Positions 44,483-56,527 of a stretch of 64,000 nucleotides of DNA are shown here, piece after piece (the first letter of the stretch is position 1; each line of letters opens with the position of its first letter). Below the pieces are notes generated by a model, which worked only from the letters and a program-made list of their open reading frames with translations, had not been told where the DNA came from and did not search any database. This stretch comes from Rana temporaria (lineage: Eukaryota; Chordata; Amphibia; Anura; Ranidae): positions 397,699,838 through 397,763,837 of the forward strand of contig NC_053491.1 of assembly GCF_905171775.1 (NCBI RefSeq), given 5' to 3'. The translations under genes were made by a program, and so were the position numbers.

Positions 44483-47400
44483 ATGCCATTTTTTTTAATA
44501 TACAGTATGTCAGTTTTACAGGAGGTTCTATATACGGTAAAGATGCCCCACTTTACAGACAGACTAAGATTTTTATTGTTTCACGTTAAGCATCATTAAA
44601 AAATTGTCATTAAAAAAATATATATTGTCCTCCAGGGCAGTACCCGGGCCTCCATACCCTTTTTATATCCAAAATGGGGACTTTTGATTTTTCAGACTTT
44701 ATTGTGGTTTGTGGTTCGTGTCCGAGCTTTTGTGTTGTTCATTAGTCCTGGCGCAAACCAAACCTGAGGGTGGGGGGGTGGCGTGTGAGTTAGGCCCAAC
44801 TTTAGAAAACACAATAGACAGCCTTGTTCCAAGTATAATTGCCAAAGCTGTAAAGTCTAAATCTATCAAAAACACACTCCTTTATTTTGCACAGAGTGGT
44901 CCAGGGTTCACTCTCCTGCTGTTTGGATAGACCCCTGGAAAGTGGACCTCCCTCAGATCACACAACTTCCAGTGCCACAATAACTTATCATCATACCCAG
45001 TTGGCAAGTTGGGTTGTTTCATCTCTTCTTTGTGTTGCAGCTATTTTCAGTAGTCAAGCTCAAATTAACCACAATTCAGCAAATTGAATATGTTTTTGTT
45101 CCCAGCTAGCAAAATTATATAATATGTTTGCATGTAGAGAATATAATAGGGGGTTACTAAATGAGCTGTTATCACGCTTGGTGAAATGAGGTTGTAGTTG
45201 CTCCAGACATCCAACACTAAGCAAAAAATGTAACTTTTTTTTAATGCATGATTGGCTATTTCATGTGAACATTGGTTCATTTTGCTATCAACCCACTGTT
45301 GTATTTGTTAATATTTATACTGAATAGTTTCAGTCCAGTGAACATTGCACGGGTAATTAGAAAACGATTACTTCTGAACTGTGGTTTTTAGACAGGTGCT
45401 TCTATAGATTTAGTCTATAAAGTCATTAGGCTATAGCAAAACTGCTACTTCCTTTTTTTTACTTTGCATACTACATGCCCCCTGGGTCTGAATGAATCTT
45501 TATCTTTCAGATATTATTTAGAGGGTTTTTCAGGTGGCTCAGAATTTGAATAATCCAACTCCCAATTCTGTAAGGAAATAATAACTTCTGTCTCTCCTTG
45601 TGACTATTTTTACTTTGTCATTTTTTCTTTTGTTCCTGTGTCCCTTTCTCAATCTGTCTATTGCACGACGGTTATGTTTTCATTTGTTGCTGGTTTCCTA
45701 ATTGCTTATAACTTTGTGTGACAAACTATAAACGTTGCATTAATTGAATATTTAAAATGATGTATATTTATGGAAACAAATGTCTGTAATGCTTTGCCCT
45801 TTGCCATTTGCCGCTTGCTGTTTCCCATGTTGTCCTCCGGGTGGAGTGCGTTGGTCCGATCTGACTTCTCTCTATTCACATGGCGCACAAAGGCCACCGG
45901 TGATGTCTTTGGACCGTCACTATTGGCCTTTACCATTGGGTGCTTGGCGAGAGGGATGAGTCCTGGTTGCCATGGTAACATTATGCTCTGTCGGGCCACT
46001 GACACGGGCCCCTGTCACCATGCTGACAGGCATGGCTTCTCCATTGGGCAGCTAACGGCAGGACGCTGCCTTGTTTTGGTATCCAGGGATGTCAGCCGCC
46101 ATTGCCACGTGGCCATTGCGGGAGGGGATGCCATGCGCCGATCGCTTGGGGGGCACTATACTTTGCCCAGCCTCCTTTTTTTATGCCCACATGGCTAATA
46201 ATTTTTTCCCACCCACAGCCCTCTTGAAGCAGGTGTATGTCTGAATCTCATTGCAAGCTGCTGTTTGGAGCATCTAGACCCACACGCCACTGGACAAAGT
46301 AAATTTAGAAGCTGCTATCTTTCATACATGTAGTAGAAGTGAGCTCTACATTCAAATATTTGATAGAGACACTACGATTATTCTATATTTGCTGTAGACA
46401 GGCAATCTTCATTCACTGTGAACTACTGCCGACTCTTTCAAAAAGAGGTCCTGCTGAAAATCTTCCCTGACTTGCTCTCTTCTTTCCTCTTGGATGATAT
46501 TCTTCAAGTAAGCCCTGTCTTTAAATGAAGCCAACACCATGTTGCTGTGTGTCTATCTCCTTCTTCAGCTCACCTATACGTAACCGTTTAGGTGTATTCT
46601 TTTAAGTGTATACAGGAAACTACTGTGCATGTATCCTATTGTTTTGGGGTATTTCTTTAGGTATTTTGGAGCTTTCCAACTTTCTCTTTATACCCCAAAG
46701 GCCTAGGTGGGTAGTATAACATTTTTTTACAATATAATATACCATACCTTAATTCAATTTTGAATACTGATTGTTTTATTCTACATTGCTAGATAAACTG
46801 TACATTTGGATCGTGATGTGGCGTTCCATTTGGGGTTAAATTTAGTGCCCCTTGTGGGTAGTTTGAGTTAGATCTCTCTGCCCCCTCCCCTCATTACTCT
46901 TGGATAAGCTATGGTGGCAAAAATCCTTGTTTTTAACTGATGCGGATGTCCAGGATATGACTCTATAGCCATATGGTCAGTGAATATTTGCACATGTAAC
47001 TATGCTACTTTAAATATATTTGTAAAGTTTATAACTGCACTTCCCTTTTGCTACTATAGATATTACTGTATAACCATAACCACTTACCCCTGAAGAAAAG
47101 GAACAACATTATATCTTGAAACCCGTTGGGTACTATTCTGTTTATGTGTGTTCCACTGACAGAGCACTGTAGTTATCCGCTTTGTTATTATTGTGTATCA
47201 TCACTGTAACCATATTAATTGTATTGTTTTAGTTTTGCACTTGAACTTCCTGTTTTAATATTTACAAATAATATATTGACCTTTTTTTACAAATATAACT
47301 TTATATTTCTGGAGTCTATGCCCTTTAAAGACCCACTAGAGGGTTTTTTTTGTTCTGTAGCTTGTCAAATTTGAAGATGTGGGCATTCTCTCATATTCCC

Positions 47401-47540
47401 TATACAGTATCAGCAATCAGCACATCAACAATACAATAATTCAGTTTGGTCGAATATTTTCACTGGCAAAAGAATACATGTATTGCTTTATTATGAATTA
47501 CAGCAATCTAGGTGAATATATCTTTGTAAAGTAAGTTAAA
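44483..47540. other. Three-kilobase unclassified stretch with GC-rich segment
   Basis: Bases 44510-44600 share the GTTTCACGTTAAGCATCATTA block with 42520. The segment 45780-46200 is GC-rich with GTTGCCATGGTAAC at 45966 and an open frame of 142 codons that has no recognisable domain. A (C)TGAAGA...GAAAC motif lies at 47091. No terminal repeats were found. Confidence 0.35.
47091..47131 (+). other. CTGAAGA...GAAACCCGTT motif (hammerhead-like core)
   Basis: CTGAAGA (47091-47097), a 21-base spacer whose ends can pair (AAGG with TCTT), then GAAAC (47119-47123) and CCGTTGGG. It is the third copy in the window with the same block order. Confidence 0.35.
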
Positions 47541-48830
47541 ATATCCAAATTGGGCCCAATTAGCCATTTTCACTCCCCGGTGTCACTTGACTCGTTAGTG
47601 TTACATGGTCTTAGGTGTGAATGGGGAGCAGGTGTGTTAAATTTGGTGTTATCACTCTCACTCTCTCATACTGGTCACTAGAAGTTCAACATGGCACCTC
47701 ATTGCAAAGAACTCTCTGAGGATCTGAAAAAAAGAATTGTTTCTCTACATAAAGATGGCCTAGGCTATAAGAAGATTGCCAAGACCCTAAAACTGAGCTG
47801 CAGCACAGTGACCAAGACCATACAGCAGTTTTTACAGCAAAAGGACTGACTGGCTTAGGAGAGATACCCGAGAGCAAAAACAGCATAACAACCAGCCCGG
47901 ATCGACGTCCCTTCTACCCGCCCCCCCCAGCAACTTCCATACTGGATTTTAAGATTTTATCATGTAAGTTAACACTGTTGTCTGTGTATTAAAAAAAGCT
48001 TCTTAAACGTTTAACCTGGAGGCGCCCTCTGTTTTTTATTTTTTCTTATCCTGCAGACTAAGTACATGGATTACTGGAACCATGTCCTGTAGTTTGCGAG
48101 ACCAACATAAACGTAATTGATTCTGATGGTGTCAAGCGTGTGTGTCGGCAACCAGGAGAGGAGTACAAAAGACAAGTGTGTCTTGCCTACAGACAATCAT
48201 GGTGGTGGGAGTGTCTTGGCCGGGGGCTGCATGAGTGCTGCCGACACTGGGGAGCTAAAGTTCTTTGAGGGAACCATGAATGCCAACATGTACTGTGACG
48301 TACTGCAGCAGAGTATGATCCCCTCTCTTTAGAGACTGTGCCGCAGGGCAGTTTTACAACATGATAATGACCCCAACCACACCTCCAAGATGACCACTGC
48401 CTTGCTAAAGAAGCTGAGGGTAAAAGTGATGGACTAGCCAAGAATGTCTCCAGATCTAACCCCTATTGAGCATCTGTAAGGCATCCTCAAACGGAAGGTG
48501 GAGCAGCACAAGGTCTCTAACATCCAACAGCTCCATGATGTCGTGGAGGAGTGGAAGAGGACTCCAGAGGCAATCTGCGAAGCTCTGGTGAACTCCATGC
48601 CCAAGAGGGTTAAGACAGTGCTGGAAAATAATGGTGGCCACACAAAATATTGACACTTTGGGCCCAATTTGGATATTTTGAGGGGACAGCAAATTTACAC
48701 TGTTATACAAGCTGTACACTCACAATTTTACATTGTAGCGAAGTGTCATTTCTTCAGTGTTGTCACATGAAAAGATATAATAAAATATTTACAAAAATGT
48801 GAGGGGTGTACTCACTTTTGTGAGATACTG
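47541..48830 (+). mobile_element. Decayed Tc1 element, same family as 30456-30990
   Basis: The right end GTACTCACTTTTGTGAGATACTG is followed by TA (48831-48832). The left end is truncated; sequence begins at the inner TCCAAATTGGGCCCAATTAG. A foreign segment of about 205 bp (47848-48055, ending GCGCCCTCTGTTTTTTATTT) interrupts the gene region. Confidence 0.88.
47691..48653 (+). pseudogene. Tc1-family transposase pseudogene with insertion and stop codons
   Basis: The ATG at 47691 opens 52 codons of the N-terminal helix-turn-helix (start MAPHCKELSEDLKKRIVSLH, then GLGYKKIAKTLKLSCSTVTK). The frame ends in the foreign insert. After it come fragments of the core: HGGGSVLAGGCMSAADTGEL near 48199 and an ACATGATAATGACCCCAACC block near 48358 corresponding to HDNDP. 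Stops precede CCTATTGAGCATCTG near 48459, which corresponds to PIEHL. The end is NNGGHTKY at about 48650. It cannot be functional. Confidence 0.88.
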
Positions 48831-48832
48831 TA

Positions 48833-50007
48833 TGTAAAGTGGGAAAAGATTGAATCCCTTGCTGCCTTGGACCCTAGCAAAAGATCTGTAGATGCAACAT
48901 CCAAAATATAGTCACTTTTTACATAATTGTCATATTTTTATGCTATATATTTACATATACTTAACAGTATTCAGCCACAGCGTTACATAAAGAAATACAT
49001 GTAGAATATACTGTGTAATATTCCAACACAGCCCATGATAGGATGATATAATAGTGTTGTGGCAAGGTTTGTTTCACATTAAATACTGTAATTACATAAA
49101 ACTTAAATAAAAATCAGTATAATGTGCACAACAGTAACAACAGCTCAAAGATGCCTTGTAATCATGGAAAAAACTAAACATCCTAAGAAATGTAATTAAA
49201 AGAAATATCCTTTCATCCAAATCCTTAGGTAATACTAGCCACAGTTCCATATCCCATCAAAGCTGTAAATTCTGCCTTGTACAACTATTCCAGCTGTCAA
49301 TCTTTTGAAACACAGTGGTTGGCTAATGAATTTAATCACTTATGTGAAGAAGTAAATATAAATGTAAAGAGTAAGGGTGCCTATAGTGCTACATGTTGTG
49401 CAAATGTTTTATGCTTTATACGCAAATGTGTAGGTAGATACTTTTCTCTGTTTAAAGACCTTGCGAGTGGCATCTAGTAAGAGAAAGTCTACAATGGCAG
49501 CTATGATGCAGCTCAGAAGGATATATACATGTTGTTCTTTTCTATTCAGAAATCTGAAACATTTGAGATTGCTTATCTGAGATCACCTATTCACCTTATA
49601 TGATATCGAAGAATAACCTGGATGATGCAGTATAGTGTCAAAATCATGGACAGCAGGGCAGAGATTGGAGGGAGGTGGGGGTTCTCCTGGACTTGAGGAA
49701 CTTGGTGAAAGAAACATAGTGGATGCCAAGAGCAGAACAGGAACATGTGTCTGGTTCTACAACCCAGACTGCCTGCCACCAGTATTGAAATCAGGGCAAA
49801 ACAGAGATTAAAGTTTAGGTTGTAAGCAGGTGCTTACAAGTGGTTTACTGTATTGTGTGATCTTTTATATGTTTTTTTATGTTTGTGGTTCTGACTACCT
49901 TGTTTGTATTTCTCTGTATAACTGTATATGGCAGTGTGAGTTAATTGCACTATTCAGTTTTGTTGCCCTGCAGAGTTGATTTGGAGAAGCAAGAGTTAAC
50001 ACTGCTG
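48833..50007. other. Gene-free intronic stretch
   Basis: AT-rich; no termini or tandem repeat recognised. Confidence 0.35.
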
Positions 50008-50181
50008 GCCGAGAATCTCGACGAGAAAAAAGAGAATAGGTTCTCTTTTTTTCTCGTCGAGATTCTTGCCTGATTTCCAGACGAGAAACCTGAATGCCTT
50101 GTACACACAAACGTAAATCTCGGCAAGAAGCAGTTTTCTTGCAGTTTTTTTTCCGAGAAACCCAGTCGTGTGTATGAGGCC
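50008..50181. mobile_element. Truncated Harbinger-like MITE
   Basis: The right end GTCGTGTGTATGAGGCC is followed by TAA (50182-50184). Inside are mirrored GAATCTCGACGAGAAAA and TTTTCTCGTCGAGATTC words. The left terminus is missing. Confidence 0.7.
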
Positions 50182-50184
50182 TAA

Positions 50185-50336
50185 GGCTAGATTCACACCT
50201 ATGCAGTTATAGTGCTTTTTGCATTTTGCAGATTTGCACTACAGTCCATTTAACATGGTTTCCTATGGAACACATCCTGTAGTGCAAATCTGCAAAATGC
50301 AAAAAGCACTAAAAATGCACAGGTGTGAATCCAGCC
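50185..50336. mobile_element. Near-perfect hairpin MITE, TSD TAA
   Basis: It starts GGCTAGATTCACACCTATGC and ends GCACAGGTGTGAATCCAGCC, with TAA at 50182-50184 and 50337-50339. The arms (GTGCTTTTTGCATTTTGCAG and its mirror) pair almost fully around a short centre. It abuts the MITE on its left; the TAA between them serves both. Confidence 0.85.
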
Positions 50337-50339
50337 TAA

Positions 50340-50774
50340 AGGGGTTTGGTTCTGCTCCTTACATAGGAAGGGTATTGGAGCTGTGCCAGGATGTGATTAT
50401 TACCTTGATTGATACCACCTCATGTGGGAGCCCAGTCTGGGTTCAAGGCATATGGACTTATGCATCTGCTCCAAGGATTAAGGTCTCTAAGGACTGTTTC
50501 ACCTGTTTAAGATATAACTATCTCAAAGGGCAATCAAGGGAACCAGTGGTCTAACTTAGGGGCACTTAGAAGAGAATGTACAGAAATGTGTATTGAAGAC
50601 AGTTTGCTGAACTGTTCCTTTATTTAATTTAAATAACTCAGTAAAGAATGTTTCTTGTTATATACAGTACATTTTGGTCATGTCTGAAGTTACTTGCGGA
50701 CAATCTTAAAAGGGTTGATGTATATATATCGTATCACTAGAACAGGTCAAGTTAGAGAAGATGCCTCAGCTTGC
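50340..50774. other. Gene-free intronic stretch
   Basis: No recognised element. Confidence 0.35.
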
Positions 50775-50782
50775 CTTTAGAT

Positions 50783-51179
50783 CAGTGGTTCTCAACTTGG
50801 GGGTCGAATGATGATTTGCCAGGGGTCACCAAATCCTGGCCTGTTTCTGGAGCCCACACCGCTCTCCCAGTCTTTTCTTGGCCGCCCAGCTGGGCTGTTC
50901 CTAGAGCCCGCGGCCGCCCACTTAGCCTCTTTGCAGCTGCCCATTCAGTTCACGGCATGGCTGGGGGGCAGAGTTTAGAACTCAGCTGACTGGTGAGGAA
51001 AGTGAAGTGGGAGGCGCTGAAGGAGACCCTATCTCCTGATTTCAGCATAGGTGTCACTGCTGCGAAACACCACTGTAGTACGGGTTCCACGCTACGAAAA
51101 TAATTTTACTGTTAGGGGTCCCCACAATTAGTGAAATGTTATCAAGGGGTCACGACATTAGAAAGGTTGAGAACCACTG
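50783..51179. mobile_element. hAT-type MITE (CAGTGGTTCTCAAC termini)
   Basis: It starts CAGTGGTTCTCAAC and ends GTTGAGAACCACTG, a 14-bp perfect inverted terminus. The 8-bp flanks are CTTTAGAT (50775-50782) and CTTTAGAG (51180-51187), 7 of 8 alike. The interior has GGGGTCACCAAATCC and AAGGGGTCACGACATTAG words usual for such elements. It is non-coding. Confidence 0.9.
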
Positions 51180-51187
51180 CTTTAGAG

Positions 51188-52015
51188 GCACCAGTAAACA
51201 CTTACTCCAAGACCCCACATGGGCGAAGTAAGCCTCCCCCACAAATTGTCACAAAGAAAAGCAGGGGCTCTCATGGAGAAACAAATTATGGAAATGCTTT
51301 ATCTTCTCCAGCTCCTGAAGGTGAACTTGGTTTGATTGCAGAATTGATTGCAGTACAACTCCTAGTTAGGATGCAGATTTTCAGAGGCAGCACTGTGGGG
51401 GCTCCTTCAAAATGGCAGTCAGGAGGAGGTATAAACAGGTGGCTGAGCAGCAGTTTTACCAACCATGGCTGCCCACTGGAATTCTAACATTACAACCTAA
51501 CAGGGCTATACACATGCTTCAGCAATTTTAATGTGGCAGTGCCTGTCAAACTCACCCATTGAGATTGATGCTTGGCTTGCAGTTTGGGTGCAGTACCACA
51601 ATGATTTGCCATTTGGCAATTAAAAAAAAAAAAAGGTTTATGGAAGCGGCAGCTGTGCCTACTGAATGTCTGAAAGATGCTGCTATACCACCCTTTATAA
51701 AGAAATACACCAGAATACATTTTTAGAGGTCAGTAAGCATTACCATTTTGTCTGAAAGAGTCCTAGAAGATTTTAATTTTTCATAGTCAATCCTCTGCAC
51801 TTTATGTATAGAGGTGATTTATGTTTGGCGTAATGAATATGACATGAATAACTACTTTTTTAAACCATCAATAAAATCAAATTTGACTTGTGTGTTCTTT
51901 TACATCTTGCACCTTACATATTTAAATTTGGAAAGCGATGTCAGCTTTTGTCTGCTTTTCTATATACCGTACATTTATGACTTCCTGTATGTCACTATTT
52001 ATGCCACATATTATA
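51188..52015. other. Gene-free intronic stretch
   Basis: The + frame at 51131-51487 starts inside the hAT MITE and has no domain. The rest is AT-rich. Confidence 0.35.
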
Positions 52016-52471
52016 TACAGGTGTAACTCTAAAAATGTGAATTTCGTGAAAAAGTTAATTTATTTCACTAATGCAACCTAAAAGGTGAAACTAATATATG
52101 AGAGAGACTCATTACATGCAAAGCAAGATAGTTCAAGCCGTGATTTGTCATAATTGTGATGATTATGGCTTACAGCTCATGAAAACCCCAAATCCACAAT
52201 CTCAGAAAATTTGAATATTACATGCAATGAATAAAACAAGGATTGTACATAGAACAATATCGGACCTCTGAAAAGTATAAGCATGCATATGTACTCAGTT
52301 CTTGGTTTGGGCCCCTTTTGCAGCAATTACTGTCTCAATGCGGCGTGGCATGGAAGCTATCAGCCTGTGGCACTGCTGAGGTGTTATGGAAGACCAGGAT
52401 GCTTCAATTGCCGCCTTCAGCTCTTCTGCATTATTCAGTCTCACGTCTCTCATCTTTCTCTTGAAAATCCC

Positions 52472-53770
52472 CTATAGATTCTCTATTGGGTTCAGGTCAG
52501 GCGAGTTTGCTGGCCAATCAATCACAGAAATCCCCCGGTCATTGAAGCAGGTTTTGGTGCTTTTGGCAGTGTGGGCAGGTGCCAAGTCCTGCTGGAAAAT
52601 GAAGTCAGCATTCCCATAGAGCTCGTCTGTGGAAGGAAGCATGAAGTGCACCAAAATCTCCTGGTAGACGGCTGCTTTGTCCTTGAACTTAATGAAGCAC
52701 AGTGAACCAACACCAGCAGATGACACGGCTCCCCAAATCAACACAGACTGTGGAAACTTCACACTGGTCTTCAAGCATCTTGCCTCTCCATTCTTCCTCC
52801 ATACTCTGGCTCCTTGGTTTCCAAATGAGATGCAAAATTTGCTCTAATCAGAAAAGAGGACTTTGGACCACTGAGCAACAGACCAGGGGGTAGATTCATG
52901 TAGGAGATACGACGGCGTATCTCCAGATACGGCGTTGTATCTCTGAGTGTGTGGCGTCGTATCTATGCGCCTGATTCATAAAATCAGTTACGCATAGATT
53001 TGACTAAGATCCGACCGGCGTAAGTCTCTTACGCCGTCGTATCGTATTTGCAATTTTAGGCTGGCCGCTAGGTGGCGCTTCAGTATATTTACGCTTCGAA
53101 TATGCAAATTAGGTAGATACGCCGATTCAGAAATATACGTTTGCCCGTCGCTTTTATTTAAGTCGTTTATGTTAGGTTTTTTCCTGAGTATAGTTACTCC
53201 TGCTATATGAGGCGTATCCTATGTTAAGTATGGACGTCGTTTCCGCGCCGAATTTTGGAAATTTTACGTCGTTTGCGTAAGTCGTCCGTGAATGGGGCCG
53301 TTCATAAAAAAAACGTCAAATACATGGGGTCATACTAAATTTAAATAAAACACGCCCACATCATCCACATTTGAATTAGGCGGGCTTACGCCGGACCCCA
53401 TACGCTACGCCGCCGTAACTTAGGGCGCAAATTCTTTATGAATACGGAACTTGCGCCCTTAGTTACGGCGGCGTAATGTATCTGAGATACGTTACGCCCA
53501 CAGAAAACTACGCCAGGCTATCTGAATCTATCCCATTGACTCCAGCCTCAGTCCACTCCTTGTGAAAGTCCCCAACACTTTTGAATGGCCTTTTCCTGAC
53601 AATCCTCTCCAGGCTGCGGTCATCCCTGCTGCTTGTACACCTTTTTCTTCCATACAGCACTTTGAGAACATCCAACTTCTTTTGCAATTACCTTTTTGAA
53701 GCCTTTGCTCCTTATGGTGGGTGTCAATGATGATTTTCTGCACTGTCAGGTCAGCAGTCTTTCCCATGAT
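52472..53770 (-). pseudogene. Tc1-family transposase pseudogene, split by an insertion
   Basis: On the minus strand, 53528-53803 includes the N-terminus beginning MGKTADLTVQKIIIDTHHKE, the start of a helix-turn-helix region. After the inserted element, 52472-52774 gives the catalytic core: SVLIWGAVSSAGVG, FQQDLAPAHTA with the second catalytic Asp, and WPANSPDLNPIENL with the Glu 34 residues on. The first Asp is not seen and bases between the two parts are lost. It is dead as a gene. Confidence 0.88.
52888..53534. mobile_element. GGGTAGATTC-family TIR element nested in a Tc1 copy
   Basis: It starts GGGTAGATTCATG and ends CTGAATCTATCCC. Interior words such as GATACGACGGCGTATCTCCAG, GGCTGGCCGCTAGGTGGCGC and ACGTCGTTTGCGTAAG are those of the family. 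No clean TSD is visible, perhaps because part of the host gene was lost at the same spot. Confidence 0.78.
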
Positions 53771-54139
53771 TGTGATTCCTACTGAACCAGACTGAGAGAC
53801 CATTTAAAGGCCATTTAAAGGCTCAGGAACCCTTTGCAGGTGTTATGGCTTAATTAGTTAATTGGAGTGGGAAACTTTGAGCCTAGAATATGGCACAATA
53901 TTCTAATTTTCTGAGATTGTGGATTTGGGGTTTTCATGAGCTGTAAGCCATAATCATCACAAATATGACAAATCACATCTTGAACTATCTTGCTTTGCAT
54001 GTAATGAGTCTATCTCATATATTAGTTTCACCTTTCAAGTTGCATTCAACTTTTGCACGATATTCAAATTTTTCGAGTTTCACCTGTATAATAGTAGGAA
54101 GAATACAAAAATATCTCTAATCCCTGTGTGTGATATTAA

Positions 54140-55041
54140 CCAGTTCCCTACCGAGCCATAGTAATATGATGTCCGCAGGAACCTTTTCTCTTTCCGGGTG
54201 GACGTTATATGACGTCCTGGGCTTCCCAGCCACTAGGGGGCCTGGTGTCCGCGATGTCCGCCGAGCACCCGTGATTGCCCGTGATCACGGCTGAAGTGTG
54301 GATCTGTGTGTGTAAACACACAGAATTATCTCCTGTCAGAGGTGAGGAGACTGATGTGTGTTCCCAGTACAGAGGAACACAGATCGGTCTCCTCCCCTTG
54401 TGAGTCCCCTCCCCCTACAGTAAGAATCACTCCCAGGGAACATATTCAACCGATTTCCCCCCACTTAGTGTTAACCCCCTCCCTGCCAGTCACATTTACA
54501 CAGTAATCAGTGCAGTTTTATAGCACTAATCGCTGTATAAATGTGAATGGTCCCAAAAATGTGTCAAAAGTGTCCGAAATGTCCTTCGCAATGTCATAGT
54601 CACAATAAAAATTGCAGATCGCCGCCATTACTAGTAAAAAGAAAACAATGCAATTAAACTATCCCCTATTTTGTAGACGCTATAACCTTTGCGCAAACCA
54701 ATCAGTATACGCTTATTGCCATTTTTTTTACCAAAGGACCGAGGAAAAAAACTTTTTTTGTTTTTTTTCATTGATATTTATTAAATCAAAAAGTAAAAAA
54801 TATAGTTGTTTTTTTCAAAATTGTCGCTCTTCTTTTGTTTATAGCGCAAAAAATAAAAACCGCAGAGGTGATCAAATACCACCAATTGAAAGCTCTATTT
54901 GTGGGGAAAAAACAAACATAAAAATTTCATTTGGGTACAGTGTTGCATGAACGCGTAATTGTCATTTTAAAGTACAACAGCGCTGAAAACTAAAAATTGG
55001 TCTGGGCAGGAAGGGGGTTAAAATGCCCTGTAGTGAAGTGG
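54140..55041. mobile_element. piggyBac-type element, reversed orientation
   Basis: It starts CCAGTTCCCTACCG and ends GTAGTGAAGTGG, with TTAA at 54136-54139 and 55042-55045. Reversed blocks shared with 39016-39995 are GATCGCCGCCATTACTAGTA, AGCTCTATTTGTGG and GAGGTGATCAAATACCACC. Confidence 0.83.
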
Positions 55042-55059
55042 TTAATCTAGACTCTAGAA

Positions 55060-55320
55060 CAGTGGTGTCCAACCTACAGCCCAAGATGACTATGAATGGG
55101 GGCCAACACAAAATCGTAAATGTATTTAAAATATTTTTTTTTAAATGTGTTTACACATAGCGAACACATGTGGCCAAAGAAAAATTTGACAGTGTCTCTT
55201 CACTGGACTTTTATAAGTTTCATCTTCCCAAAGAAAAATCTCCCACTCTTCACAATCACACCTTATTCATATAATCAGTATTCGGCACCACCTATAGTTG
55301 TGAGAAATCTTCAAGGATAA
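55060..55320. mobile_element. Probable hAT fragment (CAGTGGTGTCCAACC left end)
   Basis: CAGTGGTGTCCAACC followed by GCCC-rich then T-rich sequence looks like the left terminus of a hAT element related to that at 50783. No matching right terminus or TSD was found. Confidence 0.45.
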
Positions 55321-56091
55321 ATTGCTATTAAGAATACTACATCCATTGAACAAAATATTGATACGTTAGTTTATCAAAAAGACCCCAATGTCATATCAGC
55401 TGAGCTTCCAGCACTTCTATTACATACTTTCCAATTATCTCATATTTGCTGGGACAGTGCACATTTCTCATTCCACTATCTGCCAGGATATGCCCTGAGA
55501 TCACAGTAGGAAGCATGCTGCAGGGTTCTGCTGAGCTTTCACCTGCCGTGCCACTCACCCATCTCAGCAGTTGCTTGAAGACAAATACACAAGGGCTAGC
55601 TATTGGTGCTGGGAAGGCTCATTTATTGGCCTGTACTGTGTGCAGTGAGTATGATTTTTTTTATTGGGTGGACCTGAGATTACAGTCAGCATGGGGAGAG
55701 CTAAGTGCATAAAGAGATGTGTGGGTCTTTTTAATAAGGCCCCATTGACCCAATATGTTGCTATAGTGTGAATACAATCTTAGGGCTCATCTCCACTTAA
55801 TTTACTTAGATAAATATGTTCTATTTTGCAAAGTCTGTTTTTCCAGCTCATTAGTCAATTCCTCCCTGATACCTGATCTGCTGTTTAATTATCATTGCTT
55901 TAAATGGACATAGTGCTTGTTAAAATAAGCATAGGAACAAAAAATTATCAGTGACTGCAGACCACTCTGATTATTTGGTCTGATCTGCCAAGGTGGTCAC
56001 AAAATGGTAAACTGTTTATTGGATACAATAAAATATGTAATCTCTGTTTTTCTGGATGGGTTCCAGTAAGATTCCCCTGTCTGCTGCTCAG
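55321..56091. other. Gene-free intronic stretch
   Basis: No recognised element. Confidence 0.35.
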
Positions 56092-56311
56092 GGGCCAGAT
56101 TCACGTATATGGGCGTATTTTTGTGCGGGCGTAGGCCGTAAGCCTAACGTAAACGGTGTAGCGGGCGCAAGTACATTCGTGAATCGGCGTATCTACCTAA
56201 TTTACATATTCCACCTGTAAATCTACGGAAGCGCTCCTTGCGGCCAGCGTAAATATGCACCCAAGATACGACGCTCGTATCTTGGCCAAATCTATGCGTA
56301 ACTGATTCTGA
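56092..56311. mobile_element. GGGCCAGATTC-family element, right part missing
   Basis: The left end GGGCCAGATTCACG and interior TACACCGTTTACGTTAGG-type words (read reversed) are present. The element is cut at about 56311, where a Harbinger-like MITE begins. Confidence 0.65.
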
Positions 56312-56527
56312 GGCCTCGTACACACGACTGAGTTTCTCGGCAAAAACCAGCAAGAAACTTGCTGGGATTTTTTTTTTTGCCAAGGAAACCGGTCGTGTGT
56401 ACATTTTTCGACGAGGAAACTGTCGAGGATCCCGTCGAGCCAAAAAGAGAGCATGTGTTCTTTTTCCTCGACGGGAATGGAGAAACTTGCCTTGTCGAGT
56501 TCCTCGACAGCCTAACAAGGAACTATT
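56312..56527. mobile_element. Harbinger-like MITE, right end missing
   Basis: The left end GGCCTCGTACACACGACTG follows TGA (56309-56311). The arms contain ACCGGTCGTGTGTACATTTT and CTCGACAGCCTAACAAGG as in 63349-63603. It stops abruptly after AACAAGGAACT. Confidence 0.7.

Larger units (their letters stand above)
52018..54086 (-). mobile_element. Tc1 element (CAGGTGTAACTC...GAGTTTCACCTG), interrupted
   Basis: The ends CAGGTGTAACTCTAAAAATG and TTTTTCGAGTTTCACCTG are flanked by TA (52016-52017 and 54087-54088). Long inverted repeats include CATTACATGCAAAGCAAGATA and its mirror near 53985. A GGGTAGATTC-family element sits at 52888-53534 and replaces part of the gene. Confidence 0.9.

Noticed and set aside
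45770..46198. 142-codon + strand ORF
   Set aside because: GC-rich segment, no recognisable domain, no splice or promoter context, and composition explains the open frame.
46420..46512. Exon-like segment ending CAAG|GTAAGC
   Set aside because: The short open frame gives no similarity to QRFPR TM3 and has no convincing acceptor.
51131..51487. 118-codon + ORF
   Set aside because: It begins inside a hAT MITE and has no family features.
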